Positions 1 to 11,812 of a stretch of 64,000 nucleotides of DNA are shown in pieces. The stretch spans positions 25,117,343-25,181,342 of the forward strand of contig OZ026602.1 of assembly GCA_964020085.1 (NCBI GenBank), read 5' to 3'. Below the pieces are notes generated by a model. The model did no database searches and was not told the origin of the DNA. It worked only from the letters and a program-made list of their open reading frames with translations. Every line of letters begins with the position of its first letter. Position 1 is the stretch's first letter. A program made the translations under genes and the position numbers. Source of the DNA: Micromussa lordhowensis (Eukaryota > Cnidaria > Anthozoa > Scleractinia > Lobophylliidae).

Positions 1-108
1 CGTTCCCCACAATGGAGCAAGGGGGGATATTTTTTACCGTATCTATCCCTGGGATTTCATGGTAAATGTGTTATTAATTTATCACTACCTGTTCTGTCTT
101 TTCCGCAG

Positions 109-1239
109 ATCCGACACCCGTCCCTTGGACCGCCAAAGGGGTTTAGCCTTGGAATTCAGAAGGATTCTCAAGAAGCAAGCTACTTCAAATTTCACAGCGA
201 GGAAATCTTTCGCGAGATCTACGATGTAAACCTGAAGGTCAATTTCGTAACGAATTTTGCAGATGGCCTTGAGAAGCTTAAAAACAGGTCAGGAATCCAC
301 GTCAGGGAGCTTTGGCAAACTGGGCTGTTCGAAACCCGATTAACGCTAACCCAGGATTAAAAGTTAACCGAAGTTTTAATTGTTCTTGTAAAAAAGAGCT
401 TTTCACTTCTATCTTTTCGTAGTTTGAGATTACTCAAGCTCAAAACCGAAGCACGCACAACACAAACAGAAAACCTCACCAAAAGGTCAAGACACTGAAA
501 TGAAATTTCTCGCTAATCCTGGGTTAGCTTAATCGGGTCTTGAACAAGCCAGCCCTGGGGACAGGGACTTCAAAATGCTTTGAGTTTCAAGCTTCTTTGA
601 AATCTTTGTACATCTCTAAGAATCTAGAATGTCCTCTGAGAAGGATTACAACAACGTTAACTCACCAACTTCTGCTATTCCAAGAGAACTTGAACCAGGA
701 CTTACTTTTCGTGTAAGTATGAATTGCATGCTGCCATTATCGTTTCCAAGGCAGGTTATCTCGATTCTGTTCGGTATCACTGTTATCCAAAGGCTAAAAA
801 CGTCCGTGTTATTAGATAACTCAGTCAAATTCTTAATGCGGTAAGATCGGACACACGCTATTTGTGAGATGTCACAAATGTTATCTTATATTAATGGTAC
901 TTCAGGTTCGCCTTTTTTTCCACAAAATAACCCTAAGTATTAAATTCTCAACCTCGGATAATGCAATTCTAGCTTTCTGATTGGTTCACCAGATCTCGGT
1001 TACCAGCCATTCATTATACCTGCGTTTGATCTTATATGGAAATGAATGCGGCAAATGTCGCTCAGCATAAAATTTTCAGCATTTCGTTTTGGCGCCCGGA
1101 AGTCACATCACTTTCCGGTCGTTTCTTAGACTTTAATAAAATTTAGCAAAATCGAAGGTGGAGAATTTAATAAAACAATTATTCCATTCGCGCTTGTTGG
1201 ATATGAGATTGGTTATAGCCAACTCGGCCCTACAGGCCC

Positions 1240-1288
<49 letters not shown>

Positions 1289-2410
1289 TTAAATAAACCG
1301 CAGTCAGTTGGACTAATATGAGAAATAGCATTCATATTTAGTGGATATGTTAACTTGAGAATATCCAGTGCTCTTGCACGGGCTAAACAACGGTCATTCT
1401 CTTTTACTAAATCGTTGCTCCGCATTCTGCTCTAACAAGAAGATGCCTCGTACATGTTCGAGCCTTGAGCAGATACACGTTCGGCCCAAAACATTAGTTA
1501 TTGTTCCCTAATATCTCATTCGCTCTATGAGCATGCGCACACAGGGAAATGAAGATGTCACGGGCGTGATGAATACAGCTACCATGATTCCCTGCGCGCA
1601 AGGCTCACAGGAGGAATGGCCCATTTTGCAATGGAATTTGCTGTACGTTTATTTACAACTATTACCGTCTTTTGCAGGCAAATTAACGGGCTTGTCGGAG
1701 ATTATCTCTCACTCAGCGAAGTAGCAAACAACGACGAAAACTGCTCATATAGCCTTGCCGGACCAAACTTCTTTAACTTTGGACTGGGAATCGCGCTACA
1801 AAAAGACTCGCCATGGTTACAAGACGTCAATCAAGCAGTGTTAAAGCATCAAGAGAACGGCTCGATACAAGCCATAGAGAGTCGGTGGTTCAACAAAAAG
1901 AGCTGCGATTTGAAACCATTTAACCGGCTCGGGATCGTAAATTTCAGCGGTTTGTTCATGACAGTAGTGATCGTTATAGCACTGTGCGTGTTTGCTCTTT
2001 TCGTGGAGGTTTGCGTTGTGGTCGTTATGATAAAATTCGGCGATAAACTCGGAACGCTTGGCAAGTTCACTAAAAGGTTCGTTTTCAATGTCAAAAAGGG
2101 AGAGGAAGAGCAGCTGAACATGCAGTATTCATTTCTACTGAGACGTCATCAAAATGCAAACTGGGATGTCGCTTCCAGTCACGTGACATCCACAGACTTA
2201 GAAGAGCTTGGTTTCCATAACAACCGATATTCCTTCCCCCAGGAAAAAACAATGACTCTGGGAGACATAGACCGCCACGGGACAATTAATCATGGGCTAT
2301 ATGGAGACGGCGATGTTAAAATGAATGGAGTCGCAGTTACAACGAAGCATGTACAAACGAATGGCAGAACTAAGAGCTCTAAAATAAACGGGATGGTGAC
2401 AAAACTTTGA
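109..2410 (+). CDS. Ionotropic glutamate receptor, NMDA-like, C-terminal part (5' truncated by window)
   Basis: Two coding exons, 109-287 and 1678-2410, encode the last 303 residues of a ligand-gated ion channel. The acceptor is TTCCGCAG before 109, the donor AG|GTCAGG at 287/288 and the acceptor TTTTGCAG before 1678. Phases match: the split codon is AG/G, giving Arg. Exon 1 carries the start of the S2 half of the ligand-binding domain (GPPKGFSLGIQKDS). Exon 2 carries NGLVGDYLSL, with the acidic residue expected to contact the ligand amino group, then CSYSLAGPNF. A hydrophobic M4 helix (about 1945-2035) and an intracellular tail ending VTKL follow; VTKL is a possible class I PDZ ligand. It aligns closely, with the same intron position, to the receptor at 38110-48065 on the other strand. 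The amino-terminal domain, S1, M1-M3 and pore lie left of the window. The NMDA-like assignment is by analogy with that paralogue. Confidence 0.88.
1174..1290. repeat. Palindromic MITE, family A (copy 1)
   Basis: Inverted repeat in the receptor intron. The left arm AACAATTATTCCATTCGCGC and the next bases TTGGATATGAGA are mirrored at the right end. A second copy lies at 41339-41434, so this is a dispersed family and not a local hairpin. No coding capacity. Confidence 0.75.
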
Positions 2411-2907
2411 ATTTTTGAAATGTTATTCAATTAAATAATTTTAACATGTTTTCTAGAAAATGTTAAGCGAGATAATAATGACAATGTTTTTTATATGTAA
2501 GAATGATATTTTGTATTCGCGTTTTGGCATGTTTACAATCGATATCATTCTCCAATTTCGAATCTTCGTTTATACAAAGAAACTTATGTAAGGAGCTTTC
2601 TATTCAACCAGAAAAACTCCGTAACTTTCGTAAAAGGGGGCATATATTTGGGTATAGCTCGCCAAGTTGTCCTCATTACAGAACATTTCGGAATATGTTA
2701 ACTCTCTTCCATTCGCCGCTGAAAATTCCCAGAAATTTTGAGAAGTGAAAAGCGCTTATCCTATTTAGTCTGTAAATAGTACGTTTTTTATTTAAACCTT
2801 TCTATTTCATGCCAATGTCAGTCTGAAATTAGTATAGCGTAGTACTGGAATCAGACATGTAGACTTATATATTTTTATGTTTTTCTTCGTATAATCTTTA
2901 CATATGA

Positions 2908-2913
2908 AATAAA
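2908..2913 (+). terminator. Candidate polyadenylation signal of the upstream receptor
   Basis: AATAAA about 500 nt after the stop at 2410, followed by TG/T-rich sequence. It is the first canonical hexamer in the 3' flank, so it is the likely cleavage signal. The call rests on motif and position only. Confidence 0.45.
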
Positions 2914-2987
2914 CTTCTGTTGAATATCTGCAGGCATCCCAAGAAGCCACTAACACACCAAATATCAAAAACAACACGCACGTTGAC

Positions 2988-3150
2988 GCTGATTTTCACC
3001 AGAGCATAAGCACAAGCCGACTACGCAGGCGCACTAACATGTCAATGGTTAGCGCCTTTTGTGAGGACAATTTCCTGAGCAAAGGCGCAGCTGAGCAACA
3101 CCTTACTGCGCCTGCGTATATTGCATATTTGTGCGCTAGTGAAAACCAGC
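2988..3150. repeat. Small inverted-repeat element
   Basis: Ends GCTGATTTTCACCAG and, in reverse complement, CTAGTGAAAACCAGC. An internal GCGCAGGCG-type repeat occurs on both sides of the centre. It resembles a short non-autonomous DNA transposon in the spacer between the receptor and ADAR. Confidence 0.55.
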
Positions 3151-3777
3151 CTTTAGTTGGCACCACGTGTACGGGAAACTAAGCATGAACTAGAATAACG
3201 TCGGTCATATATTTCTGAACAAGTTTACAAATTTCTTCTTTCCAGAACGCAAAATGTAAAGAGGGCGTTCAGCTCCAGGATATGCAAATTAAAGTCATTC
3301 CACCTGGCTGGGGACGGCAAGGAAATCACGAAACGTTGCAAGACAGACAGAGAGACGGCAAGAACTGGTCTCGTTTAAATCTAATTTTCACAACTCTTCG
3401 CCTCATATTTGAAAGTATCCTTTTAGTACGTACACACACTACCAATTGCAACTTTAAAACGTCTTTGAAGTCTCTTAAACTTGTTCTGTACTGTTCTTGG
3501 ATAAACTGGCCAGGTTTTTACAGCTTATTAACATAAACAAACCTATTATCGGTACGCACCGAAACCAGGGAAAACACCGTCCGTAGACTAGTGATTGATT
3601 GAATTCCAGTCAGATCTCTGACGAACTCGATTATCTGTGAGCTCAAACAGGGCTTTTAACATTAAAAAACAAACCGATCATTATTAACACTAAAAACCAA
3701 ACCGATTACTGCCGAAATTGTTGGCAATTTTCTCATCGGGAAAATATTTCGTAAGAAGTCATTTTTTAGAACATCAG

Positions 3778-6700
3778 TTAGAACATTTCCTGTTCCATCG
3801 GTTTGCTAACCCATGGACCGTACTTCGAGGATCTAAAATGATCGAACAGCTTCTGTTTGGCTTCTTGAAACTCAGTGGCCATCTTCTTCGCGTCGCGATA
3901 AGTTTCAACATCCACGAGTTCTTGACGTCCAGCTTTGGCAACAATCTCCTTGAAAGACGCATACAGCGCGGCCTTGCAGATACGCGAGGGCGTGGGACTG
4001 TTCTGTGTTCGCGTCATACACGCTCCCGTGCGCCCATCAGTAACTTCAGTGCACGTGTCTCCAACGGACCAATTGACGCTGAGGTTGTTTGTCTTTTCTG
4101 TCTCGCGTGGCGGTTCGTATGCCGTAACACGACCAAGCCACGGGTGGTTCACGTGATATGGGCTTGGTAGCTGCGTGTCGAGGTCATTGTTGTGCTGAAG
4201 GCGACAGCAAACCGCACGTGAAAGATGACCGTGATCATATAAGTAGCCCAACGTGAGCGATGCCAAGTAAACGGGCTCAATAAAGTGACTCAGGAGAGCT
4301 CCTTGAAGTCCAAGAGCATTCCAGCGGCATATTTTATCACTGCACGACATGGTGCGCAATCTGTTGCCATGTAAGAGCCCGTCCCAAGTTTGAATTCCGT
4401 CGGAGGGGTCAATTGGAATAGTACCCTCACCATCTTCGATCTTTGTTCGTAAGATGCCTTGTTGCTTGGTCGTGAATGTAGGACTGTGCTCTGTTGAGTG
4501 CCCTGACATGTCCGTGTAGGGTTCCTCGCGGGGCGTAAACAAAGCACCATCTCCACAGGGAGCTGTGCTGATGTACAGATGAAATGAGACACCCTCGCGG
4601 ACAACGAACCTCCTAGAGCCTTTACTCGGTGCGAAAATGGACTCATTCCCATCGTAATAACTGCTTAGTTGTCCATAAAAGAATCTCAATAGCGATCTCC
4701 GAGCCACTATTTCAGCATGAGAGTCATTCACTGTCTTCCCTTCCATACTCAAACGCTGACCTGTCACGCATCGGTTACCAGTCCCCACAGCAACCACTCG
4801 ACCAGAGTCGTCAGCTCCTGTTTTCATAATGATACACGCCACGACCTTCCTCCCAGCGAACTTATCGGAAATGGACGCCGCGATTTGGAGAAATGTGTGA
4901 TGTGAAAGTGCAGCTATGAGATCGAAGTGTGTGCGGACTTTGCTCAAAACGTTTGCAGGGGGGTTTGTAATGTTCAATGGCGACCCCTCTCCAGCACCCA
5001 CATTTGCACTCCCGCCAAGCAGTGTCCTCAATGCTACATCCGCTGCCTCGCGTCTGGCATCTTTCATGTTTCGCGCTTCTGCTGCAGGGAATAGCTTTCC
5101 GTTGATCTTAGCGGCAATCGCGAAGGCACGGCCTTGGCTAACGGTTTCAAATATCAGCTCCATCTTGTTTTTCTGCACATACTCGTTAAGAGCACTGACG
5201 GGATTCTTGTTGATGGCGGCATAAGCAACACCGGAGAGTGCATCTGGAAGGTTGTTGCTGGACACGGGGGGAGTTATTAAGGCTGCAGGTGGTAACTGTG
5301 GTTTGGGCATGTAGCCCGGCATCACAGGAGCAGGCCGTGGTGGTTCAAAGAAACTCGACGCTGCTCTAGGTGGTGAAACAGGAGTCTGTCTCTGTTCAGC
5401 ATGCCTCTTCAGTCCTAGATGAATATGTCCTTGTTCATCGGCATCAGGGTAATGTCTCTTCTGAGCAGGTTCCCCACCACCACCAGATTCAGCTGCTCTT
5501 GAACCTTGAAAAGTCAGCGAGCTTACTTCTTGTCGCACTTTCCACGTCGGCGGATGATCGTGCATTTTGTAAATCAAGCCTAACGTCTGCAGTTTGTAAA
5601 GAGTTGGATTGATATCCTTCTTTCTATGAAGACCAAACTGTTGGGCCAGACGCAGTGTTTCACACGATTTCCTTTCCCGCTTCATAAAGTCCAGTACTTT
5701 TGTTTCAAGATCACTCAGTCTTGAAGCTGGTTGAGGTGTAACGGCCAAAGGACTCCTGTTGGAAGTGGGCACTGCTTGGGGACCTCGATTAACCAGGTTT
5801 TGGAAAAGATGTGCCGAAGGAGGGGGTGGAAGCCTGGAAGTTCCCTGCTTGGAGGAATTACCAGATGAACCTTGACCGAAGGTAGGATCTCTTGCCTGTG
5901 GCAATTGGCGTGTATCTGCTGGAGTTGATCCATATGCATAAGGTTTACCACGAGAATGATTCGTTTGCAGTTGCATGTGTCCTTCAAAGATTGCCCTGCT
6001 TGACTGGCTGTAGACAAATGCGGCTTCATCCTTCTTTGAGGGTGCTGCAGGTATTTCTTTAGGATTCCCTGCTCTAGAACTCTGGTTTTGTAAAAAATCA
6101 TTTTGACGAACAGAACCAAGCAATGATGGCATCATTTTGGTTGGGTTGGAATTTAATGTTTCACGATGATCCATCAAGGAAGCTGAGGTCAATCTCGGAG
6201 CTGACATCTGAGGTCGGGTCGGTCGAGGAACAAATGACTGCATTAGTGGACGAGGTGATGCAATCCTTGGGGATTGCTGGTTTAAACTGAAAGGAGGCGA
6301 GAAGGATGGCCTTGCTGCCATGACCACAGGGGAAGGTTTTCTAGTACACTGGGACATCAAGGTGCTGAACAGGTGAGCTGAGGGAGGTGGAGGTGGGCCT
6401 CCTGATGATCGCACAGATTCCCCAGGGATTGGAGATGGCGCGTGTGATGATGGACCAGGTTGGACCAGCCTGTCATGAGTGGATGGAACGGATTTAATCT
6501 GATGAACAGAAGATGCAGGGGATCTTTGTGAGTCAATAGAACCAGAAGGCTCCTCACCAGACAAATCAGGCAAGCTTGATGGACCAGAGTTGTCATCACA
6601 ACTGCCAGGATCACTGGGTGGCATTTCCTGATTTGCTAGCGTCGGAGGTTCCTCTGATGAATTAATGCTTTCTGTGTTTGTTATTGCTGGATCTTGCATC

Positions 6701-9700
6701 CTATCTCCATCAATTACATCTATTTTCTCGTCTGGGCGTTTGTCTTCATCTTGGTGAAGCAAACTCTTATTTCCATCAGTGACCTCTTTTTGTGATTCCT
6801 CTTCACCCTTATCTGATTCATAGTCTTCTACCAGAGTCTGCGAGGCAGCCCCCCCACCAGCAACTCCATCCTTAGGTTCTCTTGTTGCCTTGGAAATTCC
6901 CCACATTGGAGGCATTTCCAGAATTCTGGTGATCTTTCCTGTCCGCTCAAGTTCGTTGATACACTTGATCACACTTTTTTCAGTGGTATTGGTGACATTG
7001 TGGAAAATATCACTCAATGTGCAAGGGTGTGGCATATCTCTGACAGTGTTAAGAATTTGGGTTTCAAGAGTTTCATTCAACAGTGAATGCTCTTTAGTGC
7101 TGTCATCTTGGGTACTACACTGTGGCTTTGACTGGGTCTCCTCTTGGCTAGATTGCATTTCACCAGAGCCTGGTTTTTGTTCTTCCTCCCTTGGTTTAGT
7201 AGGCATTCCCGTGTTGTTACATTCTTTAACATCATCTTCCATTGTTGAGGCACCTGAGAAAAATGACCAGGAAACAGGAAAATATTAGAACTCAGCCATT
7301 CTATTCTGTTCAAACGAAAAAAGTATAAATTTTTTTTGTGGCGATCTTGCCATTTTCGGGGCCAAACACTGCAATTATCATCACTCTGACATGTATCAAT
7401 AGATAGTGAAGGTAGAGGGAGAACATCACATCAACTTGTGCCACGTGTCACAAATTTTGTGGGTTCCTGACAAAATAAAATAATGTAAAAATAAAGTCTG
7501 CAAATATTTACTAAATAAATTTAATAAGATTACAGAATCTCATGGATTTAATTTCATGTAATCTCGTCAATAAACATAATTATTTAACATTCCTTGGCAA
7601 GACTTGGAAGATGGTAACATTTTCCCACCCAGATCTTAGATTAATTTACATATAGCATCCTTACTAATCTTATAAGTAAGTAAGACTGTATTTAAGGAGG
7701 GTAACACTTGACAGTAATAAAACTGATAACTACTGTAAAACTTGTGGCCTTCCAAATAAAATAAAATAAACTAAATAATAATAATAATAAATTTAAATTT
7801 ACAATAGAATATAATTTGCCTACGTACATCGATTGGTAAACTGGTTTAAAATTAGATTACATGAATTAGGGCGTAAGAATTTTATTACATGTATTTAGAA
7901 TTTATTTAAAAAGGGAACACTTAAACGTTTTAGCACTAGAGCTCCATTTGAGGTCCACAGGTTTAAGGTTCTTGGTGTAACATTAGATCAGGACCTCTCA
8001 TTTCATTGCCAGGTTGAAGAGTTATGCAAAAAGTTGGCAAAAGTTATATAATGACTTATCATAAGTCATTATTTAAAATGCCATCATTTAACCTCTATTG
8101 CTTTGCAGCAGTATGATTTGGACCTCTGCAGTAAAGAAAATATTCTGAAAGTTCTGCGTCTTCAAAACATGTTATCGTAATTTGATCAATCTCTTCTCAT
8201 TTGTAGAACCAACTTTACACTAAAACCCTTCAATGAGACAACTGTCAGGGCTCTGTAAATGGGCTGTGCCTGAGAAGAAGCACCTCTGGTTGTTTGGATG
8301 GGAATCTTTGTCTTTAGAAGCAATTTAAAAAAAATAAATAAAAATAGCGTGTCATGATTTTGTGATTCACCAATTATCCGGTTTTGTCTTCTTTTTGCCT
8401 GGTTGTTGGTATACATTTGTTTTCAGCTATTTTCAGTCGTTGGTTGAACATCCATACAATGTATGGTCATAACAGTTAGGCTAGATGTTCTTAAATTCTG
8501 TTAAAGTTGACATAGTCCCTGTCCAGTATTATTGCCTACAATGTGCCAAATTTACTGGAGGAATTTTCCTCCTGTACCATTTAGCCAATCAGAAGCATGA
8601 ATTTCAAATTACAATCAATCAACCAAGGCAAGTAAACCTGCAAGCACAAATAAATTATATTAGCCAGGTCCACCTTTTACTGGCTTCATCAACTAGTTTA
8701 CATCCAACCTCTATATTATCACAACAACTGTGGGGGAAAAGAAAAGGAACAAAGAAATTGCAGGAGGCAAACATTCCTTAGTGTTTGAAGTCCAAATGCC
8801 ATTGCTTCTGTTTTTTGTACTTGTAAATCAGATGATTTATGTTAAAAATATAATTTTTCAAACATTAACCAATAGGTATGTTAGACTAGTACAACTCATG
8901 CAGTTCACTTTAAACAACACATGGCTTGTACATGTACTAAATGCTGCACATAACAGCAAATTAAACACTGCCTTTTTGGTTCACTAGAAAGTCAATGTCA
9001 CAGCAAGAGTTAAAAAAAAACACCATCCATAATTCTAATTGGTGAAAATTGAAGAAAAACCTATTAGTTAAACAATTAACTAACTTCTCCCACTAAAAAC
9101 AGAACAAATTGCACCATAATGATGTCACTTGATGCAGTTTCTTGTCAAGCTTGGGCTCTTGAGTTTTCACTTTCCGAGTTTTTCACTTTCCGAGTTCTGC
9201 TTTTGCAGCTTGAATTGTGGGTGAGTCTTTCATCAGGAATAATGAGTGCTTTATAAATTTCTTACAGTGGTCTTGCGTAAATCAAAAGCACAAAAGTTCA
9301 CTAATCTTAATACATGCAAACTAAAGTTAATGTGGGAGATGCAGTGGTGCAAAATTGGTTAGCGTTATGCAATCTCAATTAACCATTCAAGTTCCAGTGC
9401 TAGCCAGGAGCAGTCTGATGTTCGAGGGGGTGAGCTCTTTTCTCTCACAGTCTCCCCACCCAGGAGTATAACTGGGTACTGGTGAACTTTTAAGCCAATC
9501 TAGCAAAATGCTTTCCAATAAAGGGAAGGAAAAGCATGTAGTGGGTGATAGAATAACATGCCACCCAAGAGAAAATATCACCAACACTCCTAACTACTTC
9601 ATTTTACAGAAACTGAGATCTTGGACAAGTGTGAATTCAAGTGTGAATTCTCCTTTTTGAAACAAACCAAGTACAGTAACTGTTGAAAAATAACACATTG

Positions 9701-11356
9701 TTTTTGATATCAGGTGTCAACTAGCAGATGAAACAGGCATGACCATGAGCGTATCACACTCTGAAATGACTGCAGAAAATAATGCATTATAAGAATGAAA
9801 CAAAAGGATTCAAGTTTCTTAAGTTTGTAACATTTGGTCCAGTCATCCTAGATAAGCACAATTGTTGGCAAATGGAACACATAATCTTGCTTGGCTGCCC
9901 AGTCATATACATGTGTACACCTATCAATGTTAAGCCCTAGGGTTGGGGGGGGGGGGGGCTACCCATGGGAAATTGACTTGGTGCTGCCCCAGGGTTGGGA
10001 ATTTGACGTGGCCAACATCTTGGAAGATGGAGAGAGCCTGGAAATGAGTCTCCCCCATCTTGGCAATACCCAGACATCACCATGTGCAAAAGATGAAAAG
10101 AACCAAAAGGGTGTCACTTCAAAAGCAACTACATATAAGACCAGGAACCAAGGAGGGTTGGAATGAAAAAACAGAGGTTGTTACCGGTACTGTATTTTCA
10201 GTGCAGTTTAAAACTCATGTTAGATTTGAGGTATATATGTATCTTCAAATTATATTACTAGGTTAAATAGAATGGCTTGTGAACAGGTGTGCCAAATCTG
10301 AAAAAGAGAAGATCCAGATGGTGACAAAGAGCAGATTCTTTGGATCCAATGTGACACATGTTCCATGTGGTACCACCAAGCTTGTATAACATTGATAGAT
10401 GCATTAGTTTCAACTGTTGTTGACTTGAACAGTGCAGCAAAAACAATTGAACCAAAAATTCTAGATTAAATTTCCTGTGAGCAAAAAAGAAATCGATCCA
10501 AATGACAAAACAACTCTAGACCCGGTTCCAAAAAAATTTAGAAACCTTTACCACCATTGATTTGTGAGGAAAGTTAGCTTCCAATTGAGAATTTTAAAAG
10601 AGTGAGCTACATGTAAGAGGTGGAGAAAAAGGGCATCTGGGAGTGATTTGATCCCTGTGTCAAAATTTTCTTCATCACTGTAGAAATCATTTCCGTGACT
10701 GCAAACCTACGTGAAACACATGTAGCTTTTCGCATGCGTGGCCAATATGGAAAACTGTAAACTTCTTCACTAATTTAACATCATGATGTTGGTAGAAGCA
10801 GTGGCAAACATAATGTTGCAGTTTTACTTTCAATGGACAAGTTTGAGCAAATGAAAAGATTGAGACACAATCAATTAAACAAATGCACAACTAGTTGCTG
10901 CAATTTCTCTTAAATATTTCGAGAATGGCTGGAAAGTCATCCCTTGTTAGAAATGGGGCAGTTTATCGTGATCTGTATAAATGCGCTTACTTCCGTAAAA
11001 GTTACAGAATGATATACTCACAGTTTTTCTTTTTAGCAAAAGTCAGCCGAGAGAAACATTCTAACACAACTGGCAAACTCTCAGGGCCTTGAAGAGCCAT
11101 GGCAAACCCTTCCGAATTGCTTCCCTTGCAGTTTCACAAGCCCCTGTCGAACGAACATGTGGCGAGATCGAAAGCGAAACTGCTTACACGTGACAAATTA
11201 TTAACAAATTCCCCCGGAAGCTGATGAGCCTTTCAGTTTCAAGGAAAGCTTTTGAATAACGCAATTTAACATGTCACTCACGCCTGTAACACATCATTAA
11301 CGCATTATTTTTCTGGTTTGCAAAGCTTTATACCTACCGTCATTTTCCATCGACAT
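3778..11356 (-). CDS. ADAR: ADAR1-type double-stranded RNA adenosine deaminase
   Basis: Converts adenosine to inosine in double-stranded RNA. The main exon, 7253-3778, is one open frame from ATG 7242 to the stop (1154 codons). Numbering from that Met: winged-helix Z-domain I about 59-118; Z-domain II about 508-570 with N545, Y549, PP and W567; one dsRBD about 680-745; then an adenosine deaminase domain with H842-A-E844, C896 (PCGDGALF) and C967 (MSCSDKICRWN), the zinc ligands and proton shuttle. It ends SKPMEQEMF, as complete ADARs do. A proline motif PPPPSAHLF occurs twice in the linker. Upstream of ATG 7242 is an acceptor TTTTCTCAG. A 19-nt exon at 11356-11338 (ATG TCG ATG ... GAC G|GTAGGT) joins it in frame and would add MSMENDGAST. 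That first exon is inferred; the rest is certain. The gene is head-to-head with the kinesin. Confidence 0.95.
7962..8041 (+). mobile_element. Non-LTR retrotransposon reverse-transcriptase remnant
   Basis: The plus-strand frame reads FKVLGVTLDQDLSF followed by HCQVEELCKKLAK. This resembles the conserved C-terminal reverse-transcriptase block (F-LG-D--L-W--H-) of LINE-type elements. It is open for only about 80 bp before decaying, so it is a dead fragment. Element family not resolved. Confidence 0.6.
10278..10470 (+). mobile_element. PHD-finger fragment, probably from a retroelement ORF
   Basis: The frame reads CEQVCQI, a stop, then about 56 codons containing EQILWIQCDTCSMWYHQACI. That is the core of a PHD zinc finger (W-x-Q-C-D-x-C-x-x-W-Y-H-x-x-C). 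No splice signals or continuing domain are evident, and it sits alone in repeat-rich DNA. A degraded transposon ORF1-like PHD finger is more likely than a host exon. Confidence 0.5.
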
Positions 11357-11812
11357 ATCGGCGGGTTTCAGCTGGCTGCTTCTGGGTAAACAGAAGTCCC
11401 ACTCTAGGGTTTTCCGCTCGTGTTCCCAGACCGACGAGATTCTGCAAGTTCGACGGTTGCCGACGAGATTTAATTTAACTCTTTACATCTGCACAATAAC
11501 TTTTTCACTGACCAGATTAAATAGTACTACACCTTCTAGAGCATCGTTTGAAATTTGGGAGACGATGCATGATTTCCTGAGACGAAAATAAAACATGAAA
11601 AAACAGTAAATCCGAATTTCAATACATCCGCCATGCTTGTAATATTACCCATAATCCTTAGATATGCCATATAGACTACCGCTGAGCACATGAGCCAGCG
11701 AGGGCAAACAACATGGCTGTCAAGAAATTGACCGCCAAATTACTATGGAGAGATTTTTTTGATCGCATTGCGTTGGAAATGGAGATTGCTGAAGTATTCT
11801 TAAGTTGTTAAA
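11357..11812. promoter_or_regulatory. Divergent promoter region between ADAR and the kinesin
   Basis: The 456 bp between the proposed ADAR start (11356, minus) and the kinesin start (11813, plus) must hold both 5' UTRs and promoters. No clear TATA box is positioned for either gene. Shared control is an inference from spacing. Confidence 0.5.

Larger units (their letters stand above)
2411..3777. other. Convergent spacer: 3' UTRs of the receptor and ADAR
   Basis: No supported coding exon. It holds the 3' ends of the plus-strand receptor and the minus-strand ADAR, a polyadenylation signal at 2908-2913 and a small inverted repeat at 2988-3150. The rest is AT-rich unique sequence. Confidence 0.6.
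7254..11337 (-). other. Proposed ADAR intron 1, retroelement-rich
   Basis: This 4-kb stretch has no supported host exon. Under the proposed model it is ADAR intron 1, with donor GTAGGT at 11337 and acceptor CTCAG at 7254. It contains a reverse-transcriptase remnant (7962-8041), a PHD-finger remnant (10278-10470), a 14-nt G run (9945-9958) and AT-rich filler. If the small first exon is wrong, most of it is 5' flank or a 5' UTR intron. Confidence 0.5.
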
